Shown: piece by piece, positions 25,323 to 34,700 of the stretch
Position numbering within the stretch: the stretch's first letter is position 1
Layout: every line of letters starts with the position of its first letter
Source: Glycomyces buryatensis
Lineage (GTDB): Bacteria > Actinomycetota > Actinomycetes > Mycobacteriales > Micromonosporaceae
Length of the DNA stretch: 64,000 bases
Reading direction: 5' to 3'
Assembly (NCBI RefSeq): GCF_004912275.1
Contig: NZ_STGY01000010.1
Coordinates: forward strand, 62,001 to 126,000
Made by a program: the position numbers and the translations under genes
Notes under the pieces: generated by a model
What the model was told of the DNA's origin: nothing
What the model saw: only the letters and a program-made list of their open reading frames with translations
Database searches by the model: none

Positions 25323-25810
25323 AACCTGAAGCTCGCCATGCCGTCTGTCCCGGTTCATTCGATCCGGTGACCTACGGTCATCTCGACATCTTCGGCCGCG
25401 CATGCCAGCTGTACGATGAGGTGTGGGTCGCGGTCTTCCACAACGCTTCCAAGAACGCGCTGTTCAGCGTCGAGGAACGAGTGGAGCTCCTTCGCGAGAC
25501 CACCGCGGACTTGACGAACGTGAAGATCGCGTCCTTCCAAGGCCTGACCGTCGACTTCTGTCAGAAGCACGGTGCCGGCGTGATCGTCAGGGGCGTCCGC
25601 GCCGCCTCGGACTTCGACTACGAACTGCAGATGGCCCAGATGAACTACGGAATGGGAGGCATCGAGACGGTGTTCATCCCGACCAACCCCCTGTACTCCT
25701 TCCTGTCCTCTTCGATGGTCAAGGACGTGGCGAAATGGGGCGGCGACGTCTCGCCGCACGTGCCGCCCGTCGTCCAATCCCGACTGATCGAGCGTTTGCG
25801 GCAGGATTGA
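25319..25810 (+). CDS. coaD: Phosphopantetheine adenylyltransferase
   Basis: 163 residues from GTG at 25319, the family's normal length. The nucleotidyltransferase motif is PGSFDPVTYGHLDIFGRA, the middle has GVIVRGVRAASDFDYELQMAQMN, and the second motif is SFLSSSMVKDVAKWGGDV. The enzyme converts 4'-phosphopantetheine and ATP to dephospho-CoA, the penultimate step to coenzyme A. An ATG start is not available; GTG overlaps the rsmD stop. Confidence 0.96.
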   Translation: MKPEARHAVCPGSFDPVTYGHLDIFGRACQLYDEVWVAVFHNASKNALFSVEERVELLRETTADLTNVKIASFQGLTVDFCQKHGAGVIVRGVRAASDFDYELQMAQMNYGMGGIETVFIPTNPLYSFLSSSMVKDVAKWGGDVSPHVPPVVQSRLIERLRQD

Positions 25811-25845
25811 CCACGTTTCAAACCCCAATACGGGACAATAGTCCC

Positions 25846-26382
25846 ATGACAGACATTGACGGGAGCAAATCGGTGGGTGCGCTCGACAGGATCGAAGAGA
25901 TCATTGCCTATGTGGAGGCCGCGAAGGCGGTCCCCATGTCCCGCGCGTGCAAAGTGGACCGCGCCGAGCTGATCGCCATGCTCGAAGAGCTCCAAAGCGA
26001 GCTCCCCGGCGACATCCGCCGGGCCGAGGCGATGCTCCAGGAACGGGACAAGATCATCGAGGCCGGCGAGCGCGAGGCCGAGCGGATCATCACCGAGGGC
26101 GAGTCCGAGCACGCACGGCTGGTGTCGCGCCACGAGGTCACGGTCTCCGCCGAGCACGAGGGCAACCGCATCATCAACGAGGCCCGCGGCGAGGCGCAGC
26201 GCCTGCGCGACGAGGTCGACGAGTACGTCGACACCACCCTCGCCAACTTCGAGCAGTTCCTGCAGCGCGCCCTCTCGGGCGTCGAGCGCGGCCGCGACAA
26301 GATGCACACCCTCCGGGAGATCGGCACCTTCGCCCCGCAGCAGGAAGAGCACGAGGACGAGAAACCCCTCCCGCAGATCTGA
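25846..26382 (+). CDS. DivIVA-like coiled-coil protein (SepIVA-type)
   Basis: 178 residues, almost all helical. A short lead (ALDRIEEIIAYVEAAKAVPMSRACKVDRAELIAMLEEL) is followed by a long charged coiled coil from about residue 50 to 150 (ERDKIIEAGEREAERIITEG and on), and an acidic tail. The pattern and the position after coaD match SepIVA of mycobacteria, a DivIVA-domain protein needed for septation. The ATG is 35 nt after coaD. The equivalent role here is inferred from family and order. Confidence 0.85.
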   Translation: MTDIDGSKSVGALDRIEEIIAYVEAAKAVPMSRACKVDRAELIAMLEELQSELPGDIRRAEAMLQERDKIIEAGEREAERIITEGESEHARLVSRHEVTVSAEHEGNRIINEARGEAQRLRDEVDEYVDTTLANFEQFLQRALSGVERGRDKMHTLREIGTFAPQQEEHEDEKPLPQI

Positions 26383-26658
26383 CGAGGCCGCGCGGGAAGG
26401 CCGAGGCCGGCCCGCGCCGTCCCGGACGACAGTGCGGGACCGGGGTATCGCGTCGGCCCCTGCCCAAGCCGCGATCGCCCGAGCGAAACGCGGCCGGATT
26501 CACCCCCGCGAGGCGTGCGTTCCATCCCCGCCGCCCGGCGGGCGCGACCCGCGTTTCACCCGCCGTACCTCGATGGATGGCGCCATTCAGGCTGATGTAA
26601 CATTGTCGGTCGGCCTCATTCGAGGCGCATCTCCCGAACGAAGGACCGCCGTTCTCCC

Positions 26659-27225
26659 ATGACGAACACCCTGGACCCCGCCGCGCCGCTGGTGATTGAC
26701 ACCGCGACGCTGGGGCGCAGCTCGGGCACGACCCTCGCGGTCGCCCGCGAGGTACCCGCGCCCCCGGCGCTCGGTACCGACGTGTTCAAAGTGCCGGAGT
26801 CGTCGGCCATCGACATCGACGTCCTCCTCACCGCGGTGAGCGAAGGCGTCCTCGTCGGCGGCGAGGTCACGGCCTCCGCCGAAGGCGAATGTGGGAGGTG
26901 CCTCGCACCCGTGCGGGACACTCTCAGGGTCCAGGTGCAGGAGCTGTACGCTTACGAAGGCTCCATTACCGAAGAGACCACTGACGCCGATGAGATTCTG
27001 CGGCTTCAGGGGGACCTGCTCGATCTGGAGCCCGCGGTTCGGGACGCGCTGGTGCTGGCAATGCCGGTCACCCCGCTGTGCCGACCTGACTGCCCCGGGT
27101 TGTGCACCGAATGCGGTGTTCCCTGGGACGAACTGCCCGACGACCACAGTCACGAGACCGTGGACCCGCGTTGGGCGGCATTGGACAAGTTGCGGCTCGC
27201 CGGCGAAGACGTCGAACCGAATTAG
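26659..27225 (+). CDS. DUF177 (YceD) family protein
   Basis: 188 residues with the family cysteines: GECGRCLAPV in the middle and CRPDCPGLCTECGVPWDELP near the end, a likely zinc site, and the final DPRWAALDKLRL. In most bacteria the gene directly precedes rpmF, as here (27 nt gap), and the YceD family has been tied to 23S rRNA accumulation. The exact action is unresolved. Confidence 0.92.
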   Translation: MTNTLDPAAPLVIDTATLGRSSGTTLAVAREVPAPPALGTDVFKVPESSAIDIDVLLTAVSEGVLVGGEVTASAEGECGRCLAPVRDTLRVQVQELYAYEGSITEETTDADEILRLQGDLLDLEPAVRDALVLAMPVTPLCRPDCPGLCTECGVPWDELPDDHSHETVDPRWAALDKLRLAGEDVEPN

Positions 27226-27252
27226 CACAGCGTAAAAGTATGGAGTTCTGAA

Positions 27253-27426
27253 GTGGCTGTTCCGAAGCGTCGTATGTCGCGTAGCAACACCCGGCACCGC
27301 CGTTCGCAGTGGAAAGCTGCGCCGGTGCGTCTGGTCGAGTGCCCGCAGTGCCACGCCCAGAAGCGCGGCCACCAGGTCTGCGAAGTCTGCGGCACCTACA
27401 AGGGCCGCCAGGTCCTCGAAGCTTAA
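27253..27426 (+). CDS. rpmF: 50S ribosomal protein L32
   Basis: 57 residues from GTG at 27253, starting [22 protein letters not shown] and ending with a four-cysteine zinc knuckle ([18 protein letters not shown]). The length is normal. It is a structural protein of the large subunit near the peptidyl-transferase exit side. In an operon with DUF177. A weak hairpin (27435-27441 with 27446-27452) follows the stop but has no U tract. Confidence 0.97.
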   Translation: MAVPKRRMSRSNTRHRRSQWKAAPVRLVECPQCHAQKRGHQVCEVCGTYKGRQVLEA

Positions 27427-27660
27427 GTGGGGTCGGGGTCCGTCAGGACCCCCGGGCGGACCGCCTCAGCACGAATCGCTGTGCACATGCTCGGCTCGCA
27501 AGCTTCGCCGAGTTGCGGCCCGCTCGTCGCAAGTACGCTCCGCAAGTTCCGCACAGGTACTAGCTCCTCACGGACCCTTGTCAGATTCGCCCTGAAACGG
27601 CCCCATGGGTCGCGGTAAGGCGGGACGCGGAGCGGACTGCTCAATGCGTTTAGGAGACTC

Positions 27661-28377
27661 ATGGGCGACCAGGCCGTACAACATTTCGAAGCCGTGTTCG
27701 GGGTCAAGGATTTCGACCCCGAACTGCTTCGTCTTGCCCTGACCCACCGGTCCTACGCCTACGAGCACGGCGGGCTTCCCACCAACGAGCGCCTCGAGTT
27801 CCTCGGGGACTCGGTGCTCAGCGTGGTCATCACCACCGCGCTTTACCGCAACCACCCCCAGCTGCCCGAGGGACAGCTGGCGCGGTTGCGTGCGTCGGTG
27901 GTGAACATGAAGGCGCTGGCCGTCGTCGCGCGCCGGATGGGCGCCGGCGGGATCGGTCCGCACCTGCTGCTCGGCAAGGGCGAGGAGTCCTCGGGCGGGC
28001 GCAATAAGAACTCGATCCTGGCCGACGCGGTGGAGTCGCTGCTCGGCGCGGTCTACCTCCAGTACGGGATCGACACCGCCAAGCGCGTGGTGCACGACTT
28101 CTTCGACCCGCTCATGGAAGAGGCCGCCGGCCAGGGCGCGGCCCTGGACTGGAAGACCAGTCTCCAGGAGCTGACGGCCGATTCGGGTCTGGGTGTGCCG
28201 GAATACCGGATCACCGAGACCGGGCCCGATCACGCCAAGCAGTTCACCGCTTGGGCGGTCGTGGCGAACGAGGAGTTCGGCGAGGGAACCGGCGGTTCCA
28301 AGAAGGACGCCGAGCAGATCGCCGCGAAGCTGGCATGGAAGGTGCTGTCAGAACGCCTAGGCGTCGACCACCGCTAA
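27661..28377 (+). CDS. rnc: Ribonuclease III
   Basis: 238 residues. The catalytic signature is [12 protein letters not shown], with the second acidic cluster in [20 protein letters not shown]-terminal double-stranded-RNA-binding domain (about 160-235) ends in [23 protein letters not shown]. It processes rRNA precursors and other duplex RNA. TAGGAG precedes the ATG. It is downstream of rpmF by 234 nt, a gap without any recognisable gene. Confidence 0.96.
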   Translation: MGDQAVQHFEAVFGVKDFDPELLRLALTHRSYAYEHGGLPTNERLEFLGDSVLSVVITTALYRNHPQLPEGQLARLRASVVNMKALAVVARRMGAGGIGPHLLLGKGEESSGGRNKNSILADAVESLLGAVYLQYGIDTAKRVVHDFFDPLMEEAAGQGAALDWKTSLQELTADSGLGVPEYRITETGPDHAKQFTAWAVVANEEFGEGTGGSKKDAEQIAAKLAWKVLSERLGVDHR

Positions 28378-28497
28378 CGCGGGTGAATCCGGCGTTTGCC
28401 AATAAACTGGACCCGTGGGGTCCCCCCTTTACCAACGGTGCCCTGCGGGTGTGACGATTTTTGGCCTTGCGGGCCGCTGTCAGGGTTGGCGGTGTTC

Positions 28498-29328
28498 TTA
28501 GCGTTGGCACTGCGGGCAGTAGTGGTGGGACCTGTCTCCGATCACTGTCTTGGTGATCGTGGTGCCGCAGTTTTTGCACGGGTGTCCGGCGCGACCGTAG
28601 ACCGCCAACTCCCTTGCGAAGTATCCGGCCTCGCCGCGCGCGTCCACGTACAGCTCGTCGAATGAGGTTCCGCCGACCGCGAGGGACTCGGTCAGCACGT
28701 CCTTGACGTGGCCGAGCAGTTCCAGGGATTTGGCCTTCGATACCCGTTCGCCGAGGCGCTTGCCCGGCAGCTTGGCCCGCCACAGGGCCTCGTCGGCGTA
28801 GATATTGCCGACCCCGCTGATCCAGCCCTGGTCGAGCAGGGCCTTCTTCACTTCGATCCGCCGCGTCCGCAGCTTCGCGGCGCTCGCGGCCGCATCGAAT
28901 TCAGGCTCGAACACGTCGGGGGCGATGTGCCCGAGCGTTTTGGGGACCGCGCCGTCCATGTCGGCGAGTTCCCAGAAGCCGAAGGTCCGCTGGTCAATGA
29001 ACCACAGCTCGCGGTCGTCGGTGAAGCGCAGCCGCGCCCGCAGGTGCCGGTGCGGCTCCCGCCCGTCCGTGACCACGTGCAGCTGGCCGCTCATTCCCAA
29101 GTGGCACACCAGGGCCCGGCCGTCGTCGAGGCCGAGCCACATGAACTTGCCGCGCCGTCCCGAGCCGGTGATCTCCAGCCCTCGCAGGTTCGCCGCGAAA
29201 TCGTCGGCGCCGGGGGCGTGACGGCGCACCGCCCTCGGATTGAAGATCTCGGCGGCGCTGATGCGCCCGCCGGTGAAGGCCGCATCGACCCCGCGGCGGA
29301 CCGTCTCGACTTCGGGAAGTTCTGGCAC
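28498..29328 (-). CDS. mutM: Formamidopyrimidine-DNA glycosylase
   Basis: 276 residues with the invariant N-terminus MPELPEVETVRRG (GTG start), in which Pro2 and Glu3 are catalytic. The middle has KKALLDQGWISGVGNIYADEALW, and a C-terminal zinc finger (HPCKNCGTTITKTVIGDR ... YCPQCQR) follows. It excises 8-oxoguanine and opened purines. It is convergent with rnc, whereas in many relatives the two are co-directional, so this segment has been inverted or mutM has moved. Confidence 0.95.
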   Translation of the reverse strand: MPELPEVETVRRGVDAAFTGGRISAAEIFNPRAVRRHAPGADDFAANLRGLEITGSGRRGKFMWLGLDDGRALVCHLGMSGQLHVVTDGREPHRHLRARLRFTDDRELWFIDQRTFGFWELADMDGAVPKTLGHIAPDVFEPEFDAAASAAKLRTRRIEVKKALLDQGWISGVGNIYADEALWRAKLPGKRLGERVSKAKSLELLGHVKDVLTESLAVGGTSFDELYVDARGEAGYFARELAVYGRAGHPCKNCGTTITKTVIGDRSHHYCPQCQR

Positions 29329-29407
29329 CTCTCAAGTATGGGCGTGCACGTTCCGTGGGCTGGACGCAGGCGGCCGACCGGTGAATCCGGTCGGCCCGCG
29401 ATCCATC

Positions 29408-30049
29408 TCAGCTCAGCTGCGGGTGCGTCTCCCGCACCTTCTCGATGTTGTAGTTGAGCGCGAAGGCGATCGCGGCCAGCCTGGAGTTGACGCCGAGCTT
29501 GCCGAGGACGTTCTGCACGTGCGAGCGGACGGTCGAGACCGACACCCCCATCTGGTCGGCCATCTGTGCGGTCGGTTCCCCCCTGACGATGCGGCGCAGG
29601 ACGTCGTCCTCCCGCGGCGTCAGGTGATGTGCGAGCTCGTGGGCATCGTCGTTGCCGAGCAGCGGCGATGGTTCCAGCGCCGCCCGCAGCAGCTGCGGGT
29701 CGTAGTACGGCGGGCAGGCCACGCTCCGATCCACGGCGTCGAGCAGGTCGTCAGCCATGATGTAGGTGTTGATGATCCCGGCCGCCGATACCGAGACCGC
29801 CTTGCGCAGAACCGACCCGTCATCGCGGTCGGTGATGAGGAACACCGGTCTTTTGCACTCCATCAGGACCCGATTCCGGGACACCGCCTCCAGCGCGACC
29901 AGACAGCAGTCGATCTGCGTGTCCGCAGCGGCGAGCGCCTTGGCGCTCTTGGCTTCCACTGCGAAATCCCCGCGTCGATGAAGCAGAGGTCGGATGCTGG
30001 CGGAGAAGACCTGATTGGGGTCGTACAGCATGATACGCACGGTTGGCAC
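29408..30049 (-). CDS. LuxR-type regulator with degenerate receiver domain
   Basis: 213 residues. The C-terminal helix-turn-helix is clear (LTPREDDVLRRIVRGEPTAQMADQMGVSVSTVRSHVQNVLGKLGV). The N-terminal 120 residues have the receiver fold, but the phospho-acceptor strand reads CCLVALEAV with no aspartate, the DD pair is YDPN, and the conserved lysine strand reads GIINTY. It therefore probably works without phosphorylation, perhaps by binding a ligand. No histidine kinase is adjacent. The GTG start follows AAGGATGAG. Confidence 0.85.
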   Translation of the reverse strand: MPTVRIMLYDPNQVFSASIRPLLHRRGDFAVEAKSAKALAAADTQIDCCLVALEAVSRNRVLMECKRPVFLITDRDDGSVLRKAVSVSAAGIINTYIMADDLLDAVDRSVACPPYYDPQLLRAALEPSPLLGNDDAHELAHHLTPREDDVLRRIVRGEPTAQMADQMGVSVSTVRSHVQNVLGKLGVNSRLAAIAFALNYNIEKVRETHPQLS

Positions 30050-30304
30050 CTCATCCTTCAGGTTTTTGCACGCCTCCCCAGTCGCGCGCCCATTCAGGCG
30101 GCTATCTCAGAATGACTGTTTGTAATCGCGTCGTCCAGCGTTGAGTCAGATGGCCGACAATAAGAGGTAAGGTGCCGTCTCAGCTGCAATAATGCTGAGC
30201 CTTGGGTTCGCGGACGATCGGTCCGCGAGTTCCGAGGCATGGCGACCCGGTCTGGCCCGCGGGACGGGCCCAGGGGGTTCGTGGTCACCGGTGAGCGCTC
30301 GGCG

Positions 30305-31033
30305 TCAGGACCCGAAGTTCTGGACCCAGTACAGAGTCCCGTCGCGGTCGGCCAAGCCGACGCCGATGACGTTGTAGCCGCAGTTCAGGATGTTCGCGCG
30401 GTGGCCCTCGGAGTTCATCCAACCCTCCATGACCGACTCCGCGTCGGGGTACCCGGCCGCGATGTTCTCGCCGACGCCGCCCTCGAAGCCCTGCTCCTCG
30501 GCCCGGTCGGTGGGGGAGCTGCCGTCCAGGCCGGTGTGGTCGAAGTAGTCGTTCGTCGCCATGTCCTCGGCGTGGAGCCGCGCGGCCGTGTCCAGGAGGG
30601 GATCGCTCTCCAACGCGCCGCAACCGGCCTCGTCGCGGGCGGTGTTGACGAGATCGACCACGGCCGACTCGACCTCGTTATCGGACCCTGACTCGGCGTC
30701 GTCGGCGGAGCTCTCCTCCGGCTCAGGTTCGGGCTCGGTCGGTTCCGCTTCGGTCGTGGCGGCCTCGGTGGTCGGGGCCGGCTCGGGCTCCTGCGAGTGG
30801 ACCGAGGTGTCGCCGCCCTGCGCATCGGCCTGGGCCCGGTTCGACTCGGAAGTCGCAGGGGAATCGGGTGATTCGCCGGATTCGGACGATATGGCGGTGC
30901 CGTCGAGTGGCGAATCGAGTGCCCAAAGTGAAGTCCCCGCCGCCGCTAGTCCGAATGCCAGGAGGATCGCGAGAAGCATCCGGCGTTTCGGTTCGGCGGG
31001 ATCGCGGTGGCGCCCGCCCTGCGGTCCGGTCAT
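30305..31033 (-). CDS. CAP/SCP-domain secreted protein
   Basis: 242 residues. An N-terminal membrane helix (residues 19-39) and an acidic Pro/Thr/Glu-rich linker of about 80 residues come before a CAP domain: VDLVNTARDEAGC, LHAEDMATNDYFDHTGLDGSSP, GENIAAGYPDAESVMEGWMNSEGHRANILN and YWVQNFG. The two His and acidic residues of the CAP pocket are present. Bacterial CAP proteins are exported and mostly of unknown function. The last residues differ from the usual CAP end by stopping right after QNFGS. Confidence 0.88.
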   Translation of the reverse strand: MTGPQGGRHRDPAEPKRRMLLAILLAFGLAAAGTSLWALDSPLDGTAISSESGESPDSPATSESNRAQADAQGGDTSVHSQEPEPAPTTEAATTEAEPTEPEPEPEESSADDAESGSDNEVESAVVDLVNTARDEAGCGALESDPLLDTAARLHAEDMATNDYFDHTGLDGSSPTDRAEEQGFEGGVGENIAAGYPDAESVMEGWMNSEGHRANILNCGYNVIGVGLADRDGTLYWVQNFGS

Positions 31034-31353
31034 GGGGGTGCAGCGACCTCATTACTGGGAGTTACATGACAATTCTTCCGATTTGCCGGGCACTCTATCA
31101 GGTGAATAGAGTGAGCGGCGTCCCACAGGTGTGACCCCCGTCGAATTCCAAGGACAAAGCATGTGCAAACCTTGACGGGGAGCGCCGTAGAGGCGGATGA
31201 TGTTCCTAGACGGCCGGTGTTCACGAGCCGTGCTCCACTGGTCCGGCGAGGGGCAATTGGCTCCAGCGGCAACAATAATTCACTCAGTCAGACGCGACGT
31301 ATTTATGGTGCGTACACCACCGTCACCATGCGCCGCGATCGCAAGGAGACACT
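31034..31353. other. Gene-less divergent region upstream of the CAP gene
   Basis: A perfect 8-bp inverted repeat, CACTCTAT (31091-31098) with ATAGAGTG (31106-31113), lies 58 nt before the CAP start, a possible operator or 5' hairpin. The right half is AT-richer than its surroundings (31260-31320) and probably carries the promoter of the small gene at 31354. No other feature was found. Confidence 0.6.
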
Positions 31354-31542
31354 ATGGCGAAAGCCCTCTACGGTCACATCGGCCAGGTACCTGACAAGCG
31401 CCTGCTCGAAGAAGTGGCCCAGCTACGTGCGCGCGTGCGCAACCTCGAATCCGAGCTTGCGGAGCTCCGTGCTCAGGAGCATCAGCAGCAGCTCGATGAT
31501 GCTGAGGAGTTGATGCGGCTGTCAGAGCCCGCGTTGACATAG
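31354..31542 (+). CDS. Small conserved coiled-coil protein
   Basis: 62 residues beginning MAKALYGHIGQVPDKRLLEEVAQLR, then a heptad helix of Leu, Glu and Arg (residues 18-55). AAGGAGA sits 5 nt before the ATG, which supports translation despite the size. Short proteins of this shape occur widely in actinobacteria and have no known role. A hairpin follows, so it is probably a single-gene transcript. Confidence 0.75.
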   Translation: MAKALYGHIGQVPDKRLLEEVAQLRARVRNLESELAELRAQEHQQQLDDAEELMRLSEPALT

Positions 31543-31568
31543 CCGTCACCCGCGACACGGAAACATCA

Positions 31569-31597
31569 GCGCGCCAGCTGGAGAACAGCCGGCGCGC
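31569..31597 (+). terminator. Hairpin after the small coiled-coil gene
   Basis: A 12-bp stem (31569-31580 with 31586-31597, one G-U pair) with a GAGAA loop lies 27 nt after the stop, followed by a short ATTGCTGT. Confidence 0.55.
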
Positions 31598-31710
31598 ATT
31601 GCTGTGCCCGGCACCGGACGATATGCCGGGTTCACTCGGCACCGGCTTGTAGTCTAGGGCGGAGCCGTCAAGACCCGCCGACCCCGCGCCAACCCAGTCC
31701 GGAGCGACCG

Positions 31711-34700
31711 TTGCACCTCAAGAGCCTCACGCTGAAGGGATTCAAGTCCTTCGCCTCGGCCACGACCCTGCGCTTCGAGCCGGGCATCACCTGCGTCGTC
31801 GGCCCCAACGGATCCGGTAAGTCCAACGTGGTCGACGCGATCGCCTGGGTCCTCGGCGAACAGGGCGCGAAATCCCTGCGCGGTGGCAAGATGGAGGACG
31901 TCATCTTCGCCGGCACCTCCGGGCGTCCCGCCCTCGGCCGCGCCGAAGTCACCCTCACCATCGACAACTCCGACGGCGCCATCCCCATCGACTACACCGA
32001 AGTCTCGATCACCCGCCGCATGTTCCGCTCCGGCGAAGGCGAATACGAGATCAACGGCGACCGCTGCCGCCTCCTCGACGTCCAGGACCTCCTCTCCGAC
32101 GCCGGCATCGGCCGCGAAATGCACGTCCTCGTCGGCCAGGGCAAACTCGACTCCTACCTCCACGCCCGACCCGAGGACCGCCGCTCCTTCATCGAAGAGG
32201 CCGCCGGAGTCCTCAAACACCGCAAGCGCAAAGAGAAGGCCCTGCGCAAGCTCGAAGGCATGCAGGGCAACCTCGACCGGCTCTCGGACCTCACCACCGA
32301 ACTGCGCCGCCAGCTCAAACCCCTCGGACGCCAGGCCCAGCTGGCCCGCCGCGCCCAGACAATCCAGATGGACCTGCGCGAGGCCCGCCTGCGCCTCCTC
32401 GCCGACGACCTCACCGGCCTGCGGGGCAATATCGCCAAGGACCTCGCCGACGAAGCGGCCCTGAAGGAACGCCGCGACGTCCTCGCCGAGGAACACGACC
32501 GGCTCTCCGCCCAGATCGAACAGATCGAGGCCTCGCACGCCGCCGACAAGCCGCGCCTGGCCCGCCTCCAGGAGACCTGGTACCGCCTCCAGGCCGTCGC
32601 CGAGCGCCTGCGCTCCACCGCCCAGCTCGCCGCCGAACGCCGCCGCTACCTCGCCGAGGACACCGCCGACGACCGCTCCGGCCGCGACCCGGAGGTCCTG
32701 GAGACCGAGGCCCAGCGCATCCGCGAGCAGGAGATCGAACTGCGCGAAGGCATCGCAGAGGACTCCGAACGCCTCGCCTCCGCTGTGGAGGCTCGCGAGG
32801 AGACCGAAGCCGCGCTCGCCGAGGCGGAACAGCAGATCGTCACCGCCGTCAAGGCCGCCGCCGAACGCCGCGAATCCCTCGCCAGGCTCACCGGCCGCGT
32901 CGACTCCCTGCGCAGCCGAACCGCCGCCGCCGCAGAAGAACTCGAACGCGCCTCCATCGCACTGGCCGAGGCCCGCGAGCGGGCCGAAGCCGCCGCCGAG
33001 GCCGTCGCCGAAGCCGAGGCCGAAGGCGAAGCGGTCGAGGCCGACACCGAATTCGACGAGCAAGTCGAGGCCGCCCGGGCCCGCGTCGCCGCAGCCAAGG
33101 CCGAAGTGGACCGACTCGGCCAGGCCGAACGCGCCGCCGACCGCGAGGCCTCCCAATGGGCCGCCCGCGAAGAAGCACTCGCGATGGGCCTGCGTCGCAA
33201 GGACGGCGCGGCCGCGCTGCTCGCCCGCGACGAGACCGTCCCGGGCCTGCTCGGCTCCGTCGCGGCACTGCTCACCGTCGAGGCCGGGTACGAGGCCGTG
33301 CTGGCGGCCGCGCTCGGCCGCCTCGCCGACGCAGTCGCCGTCACCGACGCCTCCAGCGCCGCGGCCGCCCTTCGCATCCTCCGCGACGAGGACGGCGGGC
33401 AGGCAGGATTTCTCATCGCAGGAGCCGCCGCCCACGCCGCCATTCCTGCTGAGTACAAGGCCGTCGCCGACACCGTCTCGGCCCCAAGCGAACTGGCCGG
33501 CACCGTCCGGGCCGTCCTTGCGGGCATGGTCGTCGCCGACGACCTCGACGCCGCCCGCGCCATCATCGCCGCACACCCCGAACTCACCGCCGTCACCCGC
33601 GACGGCGACGTCCTCGGCGCCGCCACCGCCCACGGCGGTTCCTCCAAGGCCCAGTCCTACATCGAGATCCAGGCCGCCGTGGACGAGGCGCGCGACTCCA
33701 AGATCGCCGCCGAATCACTTGCCGCGCAGCTCGGCGAGCAGCTCGACATCGCCCGCGAGGCCCTCACCGAGGCCGAGGCCGCGTCCGAGGAAGTCCGTGC
33801 CGCGCAGCGCCAGGCCGAGGCCGCCCACTCTGTCGTCGCCCGCCGCCTCGCCGAACTCGGCGCCGCGGCCCGCTCGGCCGAGGCCGAAGTCGCCCGCCTC
33901 GCCCAGGCCAAGGAACGGGCCGAGACCGCCCGCGAGGCCGACACCACCGGACTGGTCGAGTTGGAGGCCCAGCTGGACCTCCTCGAGGCCGAACCGGAGA
34001 TCGAAGAGCCCTCCACCGACGAGCGCGACGCCCTCACCAGGGAACTCGATGCCGCCCGCCAGAACGAGATGGAGACGCGCCTGTCCGTGCGGACCGCCGA
34101 GGAGCGGGCCTCCGCTCTCGCCGGCCGCGCCGACGCCCTGGCCCGCCAGGCCCAGTCCGAGCGGGCCTCCCGAGCCCGCGCCGAGGCCCGCCGCGCCGCC
34201 CGAGCCCGCGGCGCCGCCGTCGCCGCGCTCGTCGCCGAGGCCGCCGAGACCGCCGGCGTCCAGCTCACCGAGTCGCTGGAGGCCGCCGCGATCGAACGCG
34301 ATGCGGTCGCGTCCGAGCAGACCCGCCGCGAGGCCCAGCTCGCCGACCTGCGCACCCGAGCCACCGCCACCGCCGGAGAGCTCGACCGCATCACCTCCGC
34401 CGCCCACCGCGACGAGGTCGCCCGCGCCGAACAGCGCCTGCGTATCGAACAGCTCGAAGAGAAGGCCGGGGCCGAATTCGGCGTCGACATCGAGACCCTG
34501 CTCGGCGAGTACGGTCCCGAGCAGCCCGTCCCGCCGACCGCCGAGGAGATCGCGGCGGCGGAGGAGAAGGGCAAGCCCGAACCGGAGCCGCTCCCGTTCG
34601 ACCGGGCCACCATGGAGAAGCGCGCCTCCCGCGGGGAGCGCGAACTCAAGCTCCTCGGCAAGGTCAACCCGCTCGCGCTCGAGGAGTTCGCGGCCCTCGA

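Noticed and set aside
31654-33633. 659-codon open frame antisense to smc
   Set aside because: Shadow of the Ala/Glu-rich SMC coiled coil; Gly/Leu-rich composition and no start signal.
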